From NCBI GenBank assembly GCA_944367535.1, contig CALVWQ010000006.1, positions 17,325-81,324 on the forward strand: a stretch of 64,000 bases of DNA, in the 5' to 3' direction. The notes below the pieces were generated by a model. That model was given only the letters and a program-made list of their open reading frames with translations. It was not told the origin of the DNA and did no database searches. The stretch comes from an uncultured Clostridia bacterium (GTDB taxonomy: Bacteria > Bacillota > Clostridia > Christensenellales > Borkfalkiaceae). Of this stretch, positions 35,544 to 44,580 are shown one piece after another (the stretch's first letter is position 1; the number at the start of each line of letters is the position of its first letter). Position numbers and translations under genes: made by a program.

Positions 35544-35572
35544 TAGACAAACGCGCGTTTTTGTGGTAAACT
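35544..35572 (+). promoter_or_regulatory. Sigma-A promoter of the phosphoribosyltransferase gene
   Basis: TAGACA (35544-35549), 17-base spacer, TAAACT (35567-35572), 33 bases before the ATG at 35605. An in-frame GTG at 35563 lies inside this promoter and is therefore not the start. Confidence 0.65.
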
Positions 35573-35604
35573 GTTTCGGGAAAATAAAATTAGAAGGTTC
35601 AAAT

Positions 35605-36144
35605 ATGCAGGAATATTTTGATGTAGACATAAAGGGTTATAAGACAAGTCTGCCCGTTCTGACGCTGCCGAGCGGAATAAAAATCGCGTTCTTCAATCTT
35701 CACGGCAACCCGCCTCTTACCGAGCACTGCGGCAAAGAAATAGCAAAACTCGCAAAAGGAGCGGACGTGCTTATAACCGCTGAATCCAAGGGGCTTCAAC
35801 TCACGCACGTCGCCGCAAGAGAACTAGGCATGCCCTATTACGCCGTGGCGCGTAAATCCAAAAAACTCTATATGCAGGACGGAATTTCCGTTTCTTACGG
35901 CTCGTCAATCACAACGGGCAAGGCTCAGGAATTATTCCTTTCAAAACACGACACGGACCTTCTCAAAGGGAAAAAAGTCTGCATCGTCGATGACGTCATA
36001 TCTACTGGCGAAAGTCTGAAAGGACTTGAAGCACTTGTCAAAATGGCGGGAGGATACGTTTTTAAGAAAGTTTTCGTACTTGCGGAAGGAGATGCAAAAG
36101 ACAGAGAGGACGTCTTATATATTGCCGCCATTCCCTTGCTGTAA
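35605..36144 (+). CDS. Phosphoribosyltransferase family protein (adenine PRTase-like)
   Basis: A 179-residue type I PRTase starting at 35605 (MQEYFDVDIKGY; ribosome site AGAAGG). The PRPP loop VCIVDDVISTGESLKGLEAL (about 132-151) is complete. The flexible-loop region RKSKKLYMQDGISVSYGS resembles adenine/xanthine PRTases, and the hood segment has ITAESKGLQLTHVAARELGMPYY. It probably salvages a purine base, most likely adenine. Related Clostridia carry apt between recJ and rel; here that slot is empty and this gene may supply the function (inference). Confidence 0.83.
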   Translation: MQEYFDVDIKGYKTSLPVLTLPSGIKIAFFNLHGNPPLTEHCGKEIAKLAKGADVLITAESKGLQLTHVAARELGMPYYAVARKSKKLYMQDGISVSYGSSITTGKAQELFLSKHDTDLLKGKKVCIVDDVISTGESLKGLEALVKMAGGYVFKKVFVLAEGDAKDREDVLYIAAIPLL

Positions 36145-36181
36145 GCTTATTATCCTATCAATTTACCGAAAGATTTTAAAA

Positions 36182-36215
36182 GGCCGACGCGCCGGAATAA
36201 TCCGACGCGTCGACC
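36182..36215 (+). terminator. Hairpin after the phosphoribosyltransferase gene
   Basis: CGACGCG (36185-36191) pairs with CGCGTCG (36206-36212), continued after one mismatch by CGGA/TCCG. It sits 40 bases after the stop codon. No T-run follows on the plus strand, so termination efficiency is doubtful. The remaining 150 bases before the response regulator are AT-rich and presumably contain its promoter. Confidence 0.4.
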
Positions 36216-36369
36216 CAGGAAAAAGTTTATTGAGAGTGTGGGCAATTTATGTGTGTAAAGGTATCGTTCATCCTTTACGCCTATATTGTAAATCGCGAAA
36301 CTTGAAACATTCTTGAAAAAATAAATTTTACGAAAAAAAATAAAAAAAATTTTACTCGGGAGATTTTCC

Positions 36370-37047
36370 ATGAAAATTCTTTTAGTTGACGACGAAAGAG
36401 GGCTCGTTACCGCCATGACGGAAATCCTCAAACGACACAACTATTCCGTGGACGTCGCGTACAACGGACAGGACGGTTTGGACTCCGCGCTTTCGGGTAT
36501 TTACGACCTCGTGATTTTAGACGTGATGATGCCTAAACTCGACGGATTTTCCGTACTCAAAATATTGCGCGACAACAAAATGGATACGCCCGTTCTCATG
36601 CTAACCGCCAAGTCGGAAATTTCAGACAAGATCGGCGGACTAAATCTCGGGGCAGACGATTATATTACCAAACCTTTCGATACCGACGAACTGCTGGCGA
36701 GAATACGCGCACTGCTCCGCCGTAAGGAAAAATTTACGGGCGACATACTGTCTTTCAACGATATATCCATCGACCGCGAAAATCCGGAACTTGTCTGCGG
36801 CAGTAAAAAAATAGCACTCGGCAAAAAAGAATTTCAGATTCTCGAAATGCTTATCCTCGGCGCGGGAAAATGTATCGACAAGGAACGGTTTATAGAAAAA
36901 ATTTGGGGTTACGATACGGAAGCAGAATATAACACAATTGAGGTTTACGTTTCCTTCCTTAGAAAAAAACTCGCCGCCGTTGGGTCTTCTACCGAAATAA
37001 AATCGGTAAGAGGCATCGGTTATACAATAGGAAAGAAAAATGATTAA
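36370..37047 (+). CDS. OmpR-family response regulator
   Basis: A 225-residue two-domain regulator. The receiver domain has the acidic pair DD (7-8), the phosphorylated Asp in VILDVMMP (D51) and the conserved Lys in TKPFDTDELL (K101). The C-terminal winged helix spans about 125-222, with ALGKKEFQILEMLI, EVYVSFLRKKL and SVRGIGYTI. It binds DNA when phosphorylated by the kinase encoded 8 bases inside its end. The operon continues into a flavodiiron protein, which is a candidate target. Ribosome site GGGAG. Confidence 0.93.
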   Translation: MKILLVDDERGLVTAMTEILKRHNYSVDVAYNGQDGLDSALSGIYDLVILDVMMPKLDGFSVLKILRDNKMDTPVLMLTAKSEISDKIGGLNLGADDYITKPFDTDELLARIRALLRRKEKFTGDILSFNDISIDRENPELVCGSKKIALGKKEFQILEMLILGAGKCIDKERFIEKIWGYDTEAEYNTIEVYVSFLRKKLAAVGSSTEIKSVRGIGYTIGKKND

Positions 37048-38212
37048 AAAAGCACAGATACGATTTGTCGCCATAATGATGACCGTCCTGTTTGTGCTCC
37101 TTGCCATACTGTTCGCAATATCTTATAACGTTATAAGCACTTCTAATAACAGAGCCATTCTTTCAATCCTGAATTCGGAAAACAATTTTTACCGCACGAG
37201 CGGAAAAGCAGTTTCCGAAACTACGCTTGTTTTATCATTCGGAAACGATGAAATAAACAGTGATTCGTTTGCCATCGTAAACGGCGGAGGGTATTTTTCC
37301 GACGAAACTATAAACGAACTAATCGAAGGCGCGCAGTCGGTAACCGAGGGGCTCGGAATAAAGGACAACATATTTTTTCTCGTAACTTCCGAGGACGAAC
37401 AGCTTCTTTTGATAGCAATAGACGCTTCGGAGGAACTTGCAAAGAAAAATTCCGCTATCACCACCGCTCTCCTTACGCTTATTGCACTGTATCTGGTTCT
37501 TTTTCCTATAATTATCGGACTGTCTTTCAGTATTTTTAAGCCCATAAAAGATAACCTTTACAGACAGAAACGTTTTATTTCCGACGCCAGCCACGAAATG
37601 CGTACCCCCGTAGCCATAATATCGGCAAATGCCGACGTGCTTAAAAATTTCATTGATAACAACGGTTATCTCGACAGCATAAAAACGCAGACCAAACGCC
37701 TAGAAAAGTTAGTTTCGGATATGCTTGCACTGGCAAAGACGGACGAAGAAAAAATCGTTCTCGCAAAAGAGGAGTTTTCCGTATCGGACGAAGTGCTCGA
37801 AGCCGTTCTCCCCTATGAAGCCATTCTTTTCGAAAACGGCAAAACGCTTTTAACCGACGTCGACGCAAACCTGAAATATGTAGGAGACAGACAGAGCTTC
37901 AAGACCGTTCTCGGCATACTTATAGACAACGCCATAAAACACTCGGACAAAAAAGCGACTATAAAAGTATCGCTGAAAAAAGAGGCGGGAAAAATCACGC
38001 TGAAAATATTCAACACGGGAAGTCTCATCCGCGAGGAAGATTCCGCCAAGGTGTTCGAAAGATTTTACAGGGGAGACGGCTCGCGCTCACGCGATTCGGG
38101 CGGAAGCGGACTCGGGCTTTCCATTGCAAAGAGCCTCGCGGACGCGAACAAATGGAAAATTTCTGCGCGTTCGAAACTCAATGTGTCAATGACTATGACG
38201 CTTATATTATAA
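37040..38212 (+). CDS. Sensor histidine kinase
   Basis: A 390-residue membrane kinase. Two membrane helices (about 8-30 and 140-164) enclose a ~110-residue extracytoplasmic sensor domain without a recognised fold. The HisKA phosphoacceptor follows (SDASHEMRTP, H185). The ATPase domain has N box DNAIKHS, F box region FERFYRGD and G box GGSGLGLSIAKSLAD. The first codons overlap the response regulator by 8 bases, so they form a cognate pair. The signal is unknown; the downstream flavodiiron gene makes oxygen, NO or redox stress plausible but unproven. Confidence 0.93.
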   Translation: MIKKAQIRFVAIMMTVLFVLLAILFAISYNVISTSNNRAILSILNSENNFYRTSGKAVSETTLVLSFGNDEINSDSFAIVNGGGYFSDETINELIEGAQSVTEGLGIKDNIFFLVTSEDEQLLLIAIDASEELAKKNSAITTALLTLIALYLVLFPIIIGLSFSIFKPIKDNLYRQKRFISDASHEMRTPVAIISANADVLKNFIDNNGYLDSIKTQTKRLEKLVSDMLALAKTDEEKIVLAKEEFSVSDEVLEAVLPYEAILFENGKTLLTDVDANLKYVGDRQSFKTVLGILIDNAIKHSDKKATIKVSLKKEAGKITLKIFNTGSLIREEDSAKVFERFYRGDGSRSRDSGGSGLGLSIAKSLADANKWKISARSKLNVSMTMTLIL

Positions 38213-38230
38213 AACACAAGGAGAAATATT

Positions 38231-40012
38231 ATGTTTATCTCAAAAGACGTCGTATATATCGGCGTAAACGACAGAAACATCGACCTGTTCGAAGGACAGT
38301 ACAAAGTCGAAAACGGCATGTCTTACAATTCGTATGCCCTGCTCGACAAAAAGATTGCAATACTCGATACCGTGGACGCGGCGTTTTATCAGGAATGGAT
38401 GGACAACATCCAAAACGCCGCCGGCGGCAAGTCCCCCGACTACCTTATCGTTTCCCACATGGAACCCGACCATTCGGCAAACATAATGAATTTCATGAAT
38501 GTCTATAAATCGACGGTAATTGTCGGAAACGCGAAGACGTTTACAATCATGGAAAACTTTTTCGGCACGGATTTTGCCGACAGACGAATAGTTGTGTCTG
38601 AGGGCGATTCTTTATACCTCGGAGAACATAATCTGAAATTTGTTTTCGCGCCTTTCGTACATTGGCCCGAAGTCATGGTAACTTACGACGAAAAAGATAA
38701 AATCCTTTTCTCCGCCGATGCGTTCGGAAAATTCGGCGCAACCGACGCCGAAGAGGAATGGGACTGCGAGGCGCGCCGCTATTATTTCGGGATTGTCGGC
38801 AAATACGGAGCACAGGTACAAACGCTCCTGAAAAAAGTCGCTTCCCTTGAAATAAATACCGTCTGTCCCCTGCATGGTCCCGTCCTTAAAGACGATTTGG
38901 GACATTATATCGCACTTTACGACACATGGTCGTCATACGCGGCGGAAAGCAGCGGCGTATTTATCGCATACACCTCCGTTTACGGAAATACCAAGAAAGC
39001 CGTAAACGCGCTTGCGGATAAACTCCGCGCGGAAGGTTGCGACAAAGTGGTAATAAACGACCTTGCGAGGGAAGATATGGCGGAAGCCGTGGAAAATGCG
39101 TTCAGATACGACAGGTTAGTTTTAGCTACGACTACTTACAATGCCGATATATTCCCGTTCATGCGTACCTTCATCAATGCGCTTACGGAAAGAAACTTTT
39201 CAAACCGAACAGTCGGTTTCATAGAAAACGGCTCGTGGGCTCCGGTCGCCGCCAAAATCATGGGCTCCCTTTTAGAAAAATGCAAGAATCTTACTTTCTG
39301 CCAAAATTCCGTAAGACTTCTCTCTTCTTTTTCCGACCGCAACAGAGAGGAAATCGACGCGCTCGCCGCGGAACTCTCGGTAAACTGCAAAAAATCCGAT
39401 ACTGTCCCAAACGATTATTCCGCGCTTTTTAACATAGGCTACGGGCTTTATGTGCTCACTACCAACGACGGAAAGAAAGACAACGGAATGATTGTCAACA
39501 CCGTATCGCAACTGACAAGCACTCCAAACCGCGTTGCGGTAACAGTAAACAAATTAAATTATACGCATCGTATAATAGAAAAGACGGGAAAACTCAATAT
39601 AAACTGTCTTTCGACGGACGCACCGTTCGAAGTTTTCAAAAATTTCGGATTTCAGAGCGGCAGAACTGCGGACAAGTTCGCAAATATTACTCCGCTTCGC
39701 TCACCCAACGGTTTGGCTGTATTGCCCGAATATATCAATTCTTATCTGTCGCTTTCTGTCGAACAGTATGTTGATTTCGGGACTCACGGAATGTTTGTGT
39801 GTTCTATCGAAAACGCGATCAAAATCAACGACAAGGAAACCATGACTTATACTTATTACCAGTCGAACGTAAAGCCTAAGCCTCAAACAAAAGGCAAAAA
39901 GGGTTACGTCTGCAAAATATGCGGCTATGTCTATGAAGGCGACCCCCTGCCCGCGGACTTTATATGCCCTATCTGTAAGCACGGCGCGGAAGATTTCGAA
40001 CCCATAAAATAA
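38231..40012 (+). CDS. Flavodiiron protein fused to flavin reductase and rubredoxin domains
   Basis: A 593-residue, four-part soluble electron-transfer protein. Residues 1 to about 245 form the flavodiiron MBL domain (HMEPDH with H76, E78, D80, H81; later CPLHGPVL). About 250-390 is a flavodoxin domain (YTSVYGNTKKAVNAL FMN loop). About 400-550 is a flavin-reductase-like FMN domain (NIGYGLYVLTTNDGKKDNGMIVN). Residues 558-593 are a rubredoxin with two CxxC iron ligands (CKICGY and CPICKHG). The protein should reduce O2 (or NO) to water (or N2O) with electrons carried internally. It starts 18 bases after the kinase stop with an AAGGAG site, so it belongs to that operon. Confidence 0.93.
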   Translation: MFISKDVVYIGVNDRNIDLFEGQYKVENGMSYNSYALLDKKIAILDTVDAAFYQEWMDNIQNAAGGKSPDYLIVSHMEPDHSANIMNFMNVYKSTVIVGNAKTFTIMENFFGTDFADRRIVVSEGDSLYLGEHNLKFVFAPFVHWPEVMVTYDEKDKILFSADAFGKFGATDAEEEWDCEARRYYFGIVGKYGAQVQTLLKKVASLEINTVCPLHGPVLKDDLGHYIALYDTWSSYAAESSGVFIAYTSVYGNTKKAVNALADKLRAEGCDKVVINDLAREDMAEAVENAFRYDRLVLATTTYNADIFPFMRTFINALTERNFSNRTVGFIENGSWAPVAAKIMGSLLEKCKNLTFCQNSVRLLSSFSDRNREEIDALAAELSVNCKKSDTVPNDYSALFNIGYGLYVLTTNDGKKDNGMIVNTVSQLTSTPNRVAVTVNKLNYTHRIIEKTGKLNINCLSTDAPFEVFKNFGFQSGRTADKFANITPLRSPNGLAVLPEYINSYLSLSVEQYVDFGTHGMFVCSIENAIKINDKETMTYTYYQSNVKPKPQTKGKKGYVCKICGYVYEGDPLPADFICPICKHGAEDFEPIK

Positions 40013-40053
40013 TAACGCGGATTAAAACTTTCCTTTTAATAATTGTCATAAAT

Positions 40054-40100
40054 AAATCCCCGCGCCGCCGTTTCATATTTAAACGGCGGCGCGGGGATTT
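40054..40100. terminator. 20-bp perfect bidirectional terminator
   Basis: AAATCCCCGCGCCGCCGTTT (40054-40073) and its exact complement (40081-40100) flank CATATTT. AT-rich flanks on both sides allow termination of the plus-strand flavodiiron operon and of the minus-strand ferritin-like gene that converge here. Confidence 0.88.
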
Positions 40101-40135
40101 TAAGTTTTTCGCAAAATTTAATGTTTTATAAATAA

Positions 40136-41383
40136 TTATTTCCCTTTTTCTCTGCCTATACTGACGTTATCTGTCTTTCTGTCCCTCAACTCTCTTTCGG
40201 GGTGCGGAGCCTCCTCGAACCTGTAATCTTCTCCGCGCCGCTTAATATATTTTTCTATTACCTTATGGCTCGCAACCTGTGCGGGCGAAGAACACACGCG
40301 GCGTTGATATTTGAAAAATTCGGCGGAAGACGGCATGTCGTCTATCTTGACCGTATCCTCTTTATATGCGGTAAGACGAATAGTCTTTAAAACCTCACGC
40401 AAATATTTTTTGTTGGATTTTAATTGTATGAGCGACGGAAAATCCGCGCCCTGTACGAACAACTGCAAATAATCTCTGCCCTCGTACTTTAAGAGCATAT
40501 CCGACGCGATCTTCAAATGCGTGAGTTCCTGTTCAAAATGCTCGTGCCAGATATCTTTTATACGTTGATCGGGCTCGTTCATATAACACGAGTAGTAAAG
40601 ATAGCATTCGGTATATTCATGCATCACCCAACTTTCAAACCACGTCGAAGACGGGTCCATGAGAGAGCCGTAGCCCGTCACATGCTGTTCCTCTATCATG
40701 GCTATTTCCGAATAAAGCTTTCTTCCCATATCCGAATGATAAAACGAGCCTAAATTCATATAAAAATTCATGGTCTGCTGTTCTGCCGCGGTAATAATTC
40801 CCGTATGCAGCCTCGTGATAAGGTCATCCTGCCAGCAATTTATATAGCGGCGCACGTCGTCATTCGGGTGGCGGTGTTCGGCGATGGTGGGTCTTCCTGG
40901 CGTAATTTCGGTAAAAGAACCGACGAGACGTTCTGCTTTTGCGCCCTCTTCCATATCGAGAAGGTCGGCGTATCTGTAAAGGTGGTCGAAATCTTCCAAA
41001 AGAGCAAAATCCAACTGTTCTTTAACGAAAGGATTTACTTCTTTCTGAGCCATTTCCGCGGTCAAATCGACCGCAAGCTGTTCATAGGCTATCGTTGTTT
41101 CGAGTATGGTTTCGTTTATGGGTTTAAGCGCGGATATCCTTTTTTGCTGTTGTTGTTCCTGGCGTCTGACCGCCGCAATGGCGCGGCGCACGTCGTTATT
41201 TAGGCAATGCCGGTTAAACTGATGCAGAAACCAATTTGCCTCGAATTCCGTCCCGTTCATGAGTATTATACGTGTCTTGGTATAAGGGTCGGTCTGATTC
41301 TTATCGTAGGGTCTCGGACTTAAATAATTCCAGTTTCCGTAAGAAATTGCGCCTGTTTTCGGCATCTCTTTAAATGGGTTCAT
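40136..41383 (-). CDS. Uncharacterised ferritin-like (probable diiron) protein
   Basis: A 415-residue protein I cannot assign to a named family. The middle looks like a four-helix ferritin-type bundle with carboxylate/His ligands: E101 region (YEQLAVDL), E130-H134 (EDFDH), E231-H234 (EEQH) and E286-H289 (ELTH, within HEHFEQELTHL). The two ExxH pairs are typical of diiron sites. The N-terminus is Pro/Asn-rich with QEQQQQKR at 75-82; the C-terminus is charged and ends in KGK. No signal or membrane helices are seen. It converges on the flavodiiron gene across a shared terminator, which hints at an oxidative-stress or iron role. The ribosome site is AGGAGA. Confidence 0.65.
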   Translation of the reverse strand: MNPFKEMPKTGAISYGNWNYLSPRPYDKNQTDPYTKTRIILMNGTEFEANWFLHQFNRHCLNNDVRRAIAAVRRQEQQQQKRISALKPINETILETTIAYEQLAVDLTAEMAQKEVNPFVKEQLDFALLEDFDHLYRYADLLDMEEGAKAERLVGSFTEITPGRPTIAEHRHPNDDVRRYINCWQDDLITRLHTGIITAAEQQTMNFYMNLGSFYHSDMGRKLYSEIAMIEEQHVTGYGSLMDPSSTWFESWVMHEYTECYLYYSCYMNEPDQRIKDIWHEHFEQELTHLKIASDMLLKYEGRDYLQLFVQGADFPSLIQLKSNKKYLREVLKTIRLTAYKEDTVKIDDMPSSAEFFKYQRRVCSSPAQVASHKVIEKYIKRRGEDYRFEEAPHPERELRDRKTDNVSIGREKGK

Positions 41384-41481
41384 ATATAATCTCCTGTCTT
41401 TTTTATGAATTATTACCGTTTGCGGGAAATTATATACTTTTCCTCTTTAATACCTTTTACATTTTAACTATAACATAAAAC

Positions 41482-41510
41482 TACGGCGTTTCCGAAAAAG
41501 AAACGCCGTA
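41482..41510 (-). terminator. Terminator of the ribosomal supercluster after rplQ
   Basis: TACGGCGTTTC (41482-41492) pairs perfectly with GAAACGCCGTA (41500-41510) around CGAAAAA. On the minus strand GTTTTATG follows. It ends the long leftward ribosomal protein transcript about 50 bases past rplQ. Confidence 0.75.
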
Positions 41511-41556
41511 TAAAATAAAACTTATTTAATAACGTTAAAAGGTTTGCCGACGGCAA

Positions 41557-42066
41557 TCAGTCGACGAGTTCGATTATCGCGACTTCTGCGGCATCGCCCT
41601 TGCGAGGTCCGAGTTTATAAATTCTCGTATATCCGCCGCCGTTGCCCTTTTCCTCTTTACGCGTAGCGTACTTGGGCGCATATTCGTCAAAAATCTTTTC
41701 GATGAGCGGGCTCTTTATGGCTCTCGTCCTCTTTTTGAAGTCGGGTTTGCTCTCTTTAAATCCCTTGACTTCCTGCAGGTCGTTGACCATAGTCATTATT
41801 TTTCTTCTCGCATTAAGTTTTTTAACGCCGTCCTTAACGAGCGTCCTTTTCACTTCCTTGCCCTTGGCGTCGGTAACGGTAACTTCGCTCTCAACCGTAT
41901 CCGCATAAGTGTTGACGGCAAGAGTTATTATCTTTGCGACGTAAGAAGCGACTTCCTTTGCGCGAGCCTCGGTCGTCTCTATTTTGCCGTGCCACAACAG
42001 CGCGGACGCCTGATTTTTGATGAGCGCCATTCTCTGGGTCGCGTTTGTTCCTAATTTTCTTGACAT
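41557..42066 (-). CDS. rplQ: 50S ribosomal protein L17 (bL17), long form
   Basis: A 169-residue L17, about 50 residues longer than the B. subtilis protein. The N-terminal RKLGTNATQRMALIKNQASALL and the C-terminal GGGYTRIYKLGPRKGDAAEVAIIELVD are standard. The extra residues lie in the middle (about 50-120: VESEVTVTDAKGKEVKRTLV and a Lys-rich stretch). It lines the peptide exit tunnel. It is the last gene of the alpha operon, 4 bases after rpoA. Confidence 0.95.
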   Translation of the reverse strand: MSRKLGTNATQRMALIKNQASALLWHGKIETTEARAKEVASYVAKIITLAVNTYADTVESEVTVTDAKGKEVKRTLVKDGVKKLNARRKIMTMVNDLQEVKGFKESKPDFKKRTRAIKSPLIEKIFDEYAPKYATRKEEKGNGGGYTRIYKLGPRKGDAAEVAIIELVD

Positions 42067-42070
42067 TGTT

Positions 42071-43024
42071 TTAGTCCTCCTTGTCCATCAACTTCAAGCC
42101 GTAACTCTCAAGTTTATATATAACTTCGTCGAGAGACTTCTTGCCGAGATTGCGGACTTTAAGCATATCGTCTTCGGTTTTTTTGGTTAAATCTTCTACC
42201 GTGTGAATGTTCGCCCTCTTTAAGCAGTTATACGAACGCACGGACAAATCCATCTCCTCGATGGTCATTTCAAGTATCTTGGTCTTTTTGTCTTCTTCGG
42301 GCGGAACAAGTATTCCGATATTTCCGACTTCGGACAGCGAAACGAACATCTTAATGTGTTCTTCCATGATTTTTGCGGCGAGACTCACTATATCCCTGCC
42401 TGAGAAAGCGCCGTTCGTCCAGATTTCGAGCGTGAGTTTATCGAAGTCAACGCTCTGTCCGACACGCGTCGCCGTTACGTTGTAACTTACCTTTTTGACT
42501 GGAGTATAAATACTGTCTATCGCGATATTGTCGATTATATCCGTCTTGTGCTCGTCCGCGCCCTGATAGCCGCGTCCCCTGCCGACGGTCAGTTCCATAT
42601 CGATTTTCGCGCCCTCGTCTACCGTACAGATGTAAAGGTCGGGATTTAAAACCTCGATTTCCGCATCACAGGTTATGTCACCAGCCTTAACCACCGCGGG
42701 GCCCTCTTTGTAAAGTTTTAATGTCTTTTTGTAATCCTTGTCGAGGCAGGTGGATTTGAGAGCGACGCATTTTAAGTTAAGAATTATCTCCGTAACATCT
42801 TCCTTTACGCCGGCAACCGCAGAAAACTCATGTTTAATGCCGAGTTCTTCCGCAAACTTGATATTCTGTATCGCAACCCCGGGAAGCGCCGATAAAAGTA
42901 TTCTTCTCAGCGCATTTCCTATCGTCAGGCCGAAACCCTTCTCCAAAGGTTCCACGACTATTTTCGCGTAACTTCTGTCTTCGTTTTCTTCCACTGCTAT
43001 TTTCGGCATTTCAATTTCCATCAT
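42071..43024 (-). CDS. rpoA: RNA polymerase alpha subunit
   Basis: A 317-residue alpha subunit. The N-terminal assembly domain (about 1-230) carries the FGLTIGNALRRILLSALPGVA dimerisation helix. An acidic linker (PPEEDKKT) leads to the C-terminal DNA/regulator-binding domain (about 250-312: LSVRSYNCLKRANIHTVEDLTKKTEDDMLKVRNLGKKSLDEV). It is encoded in the usual place between rpsD and rplQ. The 122-base gap before it has no terminator. Two consecutive ATGs follow the AAGGAGG site; I use the first. Confidence 0.97.
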   Translation of the reverse strand: MMEIEMPKIAVEENEDRSYAKIVVEPLEKGFGLTIGNALRRILLSALPGVAIQNIKFAEELGIKHEFSAVAGVKEDVTEIILNLKCVALKSTCLDKDYKKTLKLYKEGPAVVKAGDITCDAEIEVLNPDLYICTVDEGAKIDMELTVGRGRGYQGADEHKTDIIDNIAIDSIYTPVKKVSYNVTATRVGQSVDFDKLTLEIWTNGAFSGRDIVSLAAKIMEEHIKMFVSLSEVGNIGILVPPEEDKKTKILEMTIEEMDLSVRSYNCLKRANIHTVEDLTKKTEDDMLKVRNLGKKSLDEVIYKLESYGLKLMDKED

Positions 43025-43146
43025 AAGAAATTTACCTCCTTAAAAAATAGTTCCGATATAGAATACGGCGGGAATTCTTGTCAAAGCGTGGAAAACCTCA
43101 ACTTTCCCCCCGCCGAACTCCATCGGGTTTATATTGAATTTATTTG

Positions 43147-43770
43147 TTACTTAGAATATAACTCGACAATCATGTGTTCTTTTATGCTGATGTCGATATC
43201 TTCTCTCGTGGGGAGCGCAAGTATTTTGCCTTCGAGCGTTTCGGGATTGAATTCCAGCCACTTGGGCATTGCGCCGACCTTCATCTGCTTGATTTCGGCA
43301 AAATATTTATTGTCTTTCTTGGTATCTTTAACCGCGATGACGTCGCCCTCTTTTACCGAATAAGAAGCTATATTAACGTTCTTTCCGTTAACGGTAAAGT
43401 GCGCATGAGTAACGAGTTGACGCGCCTGAGCCCTCGAAGAACCGATACCCATTCTGAAAATGACGTTATCGAGTCTTCTTTCGAGAAGCGAAAGCATATT
43501 GTCACCCGTGATGCCTTTCATTCTGTCGGCTTTTTCGTAATACTTTCTGAACTGACCTTCCAAAACCCCGTAAATTCTCTTGCATTTCTGTTTTTCACGG
43601 AGTTGCAGTCCGTATTCGGAAACTTTCTTTCTTGCCATACCGTGCTGACCGGGGGCAACGGGTCTTTTTTCAAAAGCGCAGACGCCTTTGAAACATCTCT
43701 CGCCTTTGAGGAAAAGTTTAGCGCCTTCGCGTCTGCATAAACGACATTTGGAATCTGTATATTTAGCCAT
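43147..43770 (-). CDS. rpsD: 30S ribosomal protein S4 (uS4), zinc type
   Basis: A 207-residue primary 16S-binding protein. The N-terminus has four cysteines (C9, C12, C26, C31), the zinc-containing form common in Clostridia. The S4 RNA-binding domain is at about 95-155 ([34 protein letters not shown]). In many bacteria S4 also represses translation of the alpha operon. Confidence 0.97.
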   Translation of the reverse strand: MAKYTDSKCRLCRREGAKLFLKGERCFKGVCAFEKRPVAPGQHGMARKKVSEYGLQLREKQKCKRIYGVLEGQFRKYYEKADRMKGITGDNMLSLLERRLDNVIFRMGIGSSRAQARQLVTHAHFTVNGKNVNIASYSVKEGDVIAVKDTKKDNKYFAEIKQMKVGAMPKWLEFNPETLEGKILALPTREDIDISIKEHMIVELYSK

Positions 43771-43784
43771 TTTTCAATCCTCCG

Positions 43785-44177
43785 TTATACTCTGCGTTTC
43801 TTGGGCGGTCTGCAACCGTTGTGCGGAATGGGTGAAACGTCTTGAATGAGCGTTACTTCCATATCGCAGTTTCCGAGCGCTCTTATCGCCGATTCTCTGC
43901 CTGCGCCGGGTCCTTTGACATAAACCTCGACGCTGCGCATACCCTGTTCTCTCGCGACTTTGCCAGCCGCTTCCGCAGCCATCTGAGCCGCAAACGGCGT
44001 GCTCTTTCTCGAACCCTTAAAACCGAGACTGCCTGCGCTCGACCACGAAACGGTGTTGCCCTGCATATCGGTTATCGTAACAAGCGTATTATTGAAAGAT
44101 GCCTGGATATGAACCTGTCCTTTATCCACTTTTCTGGCGTCTTTACGTTTCTTGACTATTTTCTTTGTTGCTGCCAT
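43785..44177 (-). CDS. rpsK: 30S ribosomal protein S11 (uS11)
   Basis: A 130-residue platform protein near the mRNA exit and E site. The conserved [36 protein letters not shown] core and the C-terminal [18 protein letters not shown] are complete. It lies 14 bases before rpsD and 16 bases after rpsM, within the alpha operon. Confidence 0.97.
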   Translation of the reverse strand: MAATKKIVKKRKDARKVDKGQVHIQASFNNTLVTITDMQGNTVSWSSAGSLGFKGSRKSTPFAAQMAAEAAGKVAREQGMRSVEVYVKGPGAGRESAIRALGNCDMEVTLIQDVSPIPHNGCRPPKKRRV

Positions 44178-44193
44178 TTTCAGTTACCTCCCG

Positions 44194-44580
44194 TTATTTG
44201 GTTGCCGTCTTTTTCTTGGCAACGGTACGGCGCGGACCTTTTCTCGTCCTCGCGTTTCTCTTGGAACTCTGTCCGCGAACGGGTAAGTTCTTTCTGTGAC
44301 GGACGCCACGATAGCATCCTATTTCTATGAGCCTTTTAATTGAAAGACTCACTTCACTGCGCAAATCGCCTTCCACATGAAGGTTGTGCTCAATATACTC
44401 TCTGAGTTTTGCGACTTCCGCTTCGCTCAGGTCTTTAACTCTCGTATCGGGATTTATTCCCGTTTCTTTGATGATTTTCCTCGCTGTCGTCAGTCCTATG
44501 CCGTATATATAGGTAAGACCGATTTCGACTCTTTTGTTGTTCGGCAAATCAACGCCGGCTATACGTGCCATTCTTGTCAA
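44194..44580 (-). CDS. rpsM: 30S ribosomal protein S13 (uS13)
   Basis: A 128-residue head protein contacting 5S-region L5 and the P-site tRNA. It has the helix-two-turn-helix segment ([28 protein letters not shown]) and the basic tail [28 protein letters not shown] at 44580 rather than the earlier one, although an internal ATG (MARIAGVDL, two codons on) is the more usual start and cannot be excluded. Confidence 0.95.
   Translation of the reverse strand: MTRMARIAGVDLPNNKRVEIGLTYIYGIGLTTARKIIKETGINPDTRVKDLSEAEVAKLREYIEHNLHVEGDLRSEVSLSIKRLIEIGCYRGVRHRKNLPVRGQSSKRNARTRKGPRRTVAKKKTATK

Noticed and set aside
36148-36369. Attachment site or integrated element near the strand switch at 35.5-40.0 kb
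   Set aside because: No integrase, tRNA, direct repeats or change in base composition at the boundaries; a simple orientation change.
41384-41481. PerR-type operator upstream of the ferritin-like gene
   Set aside because: The nearest sequence, TTATAGTTAAAATGT on the minus strand, matches the TTATAATNATTATAA consensus too poorly.
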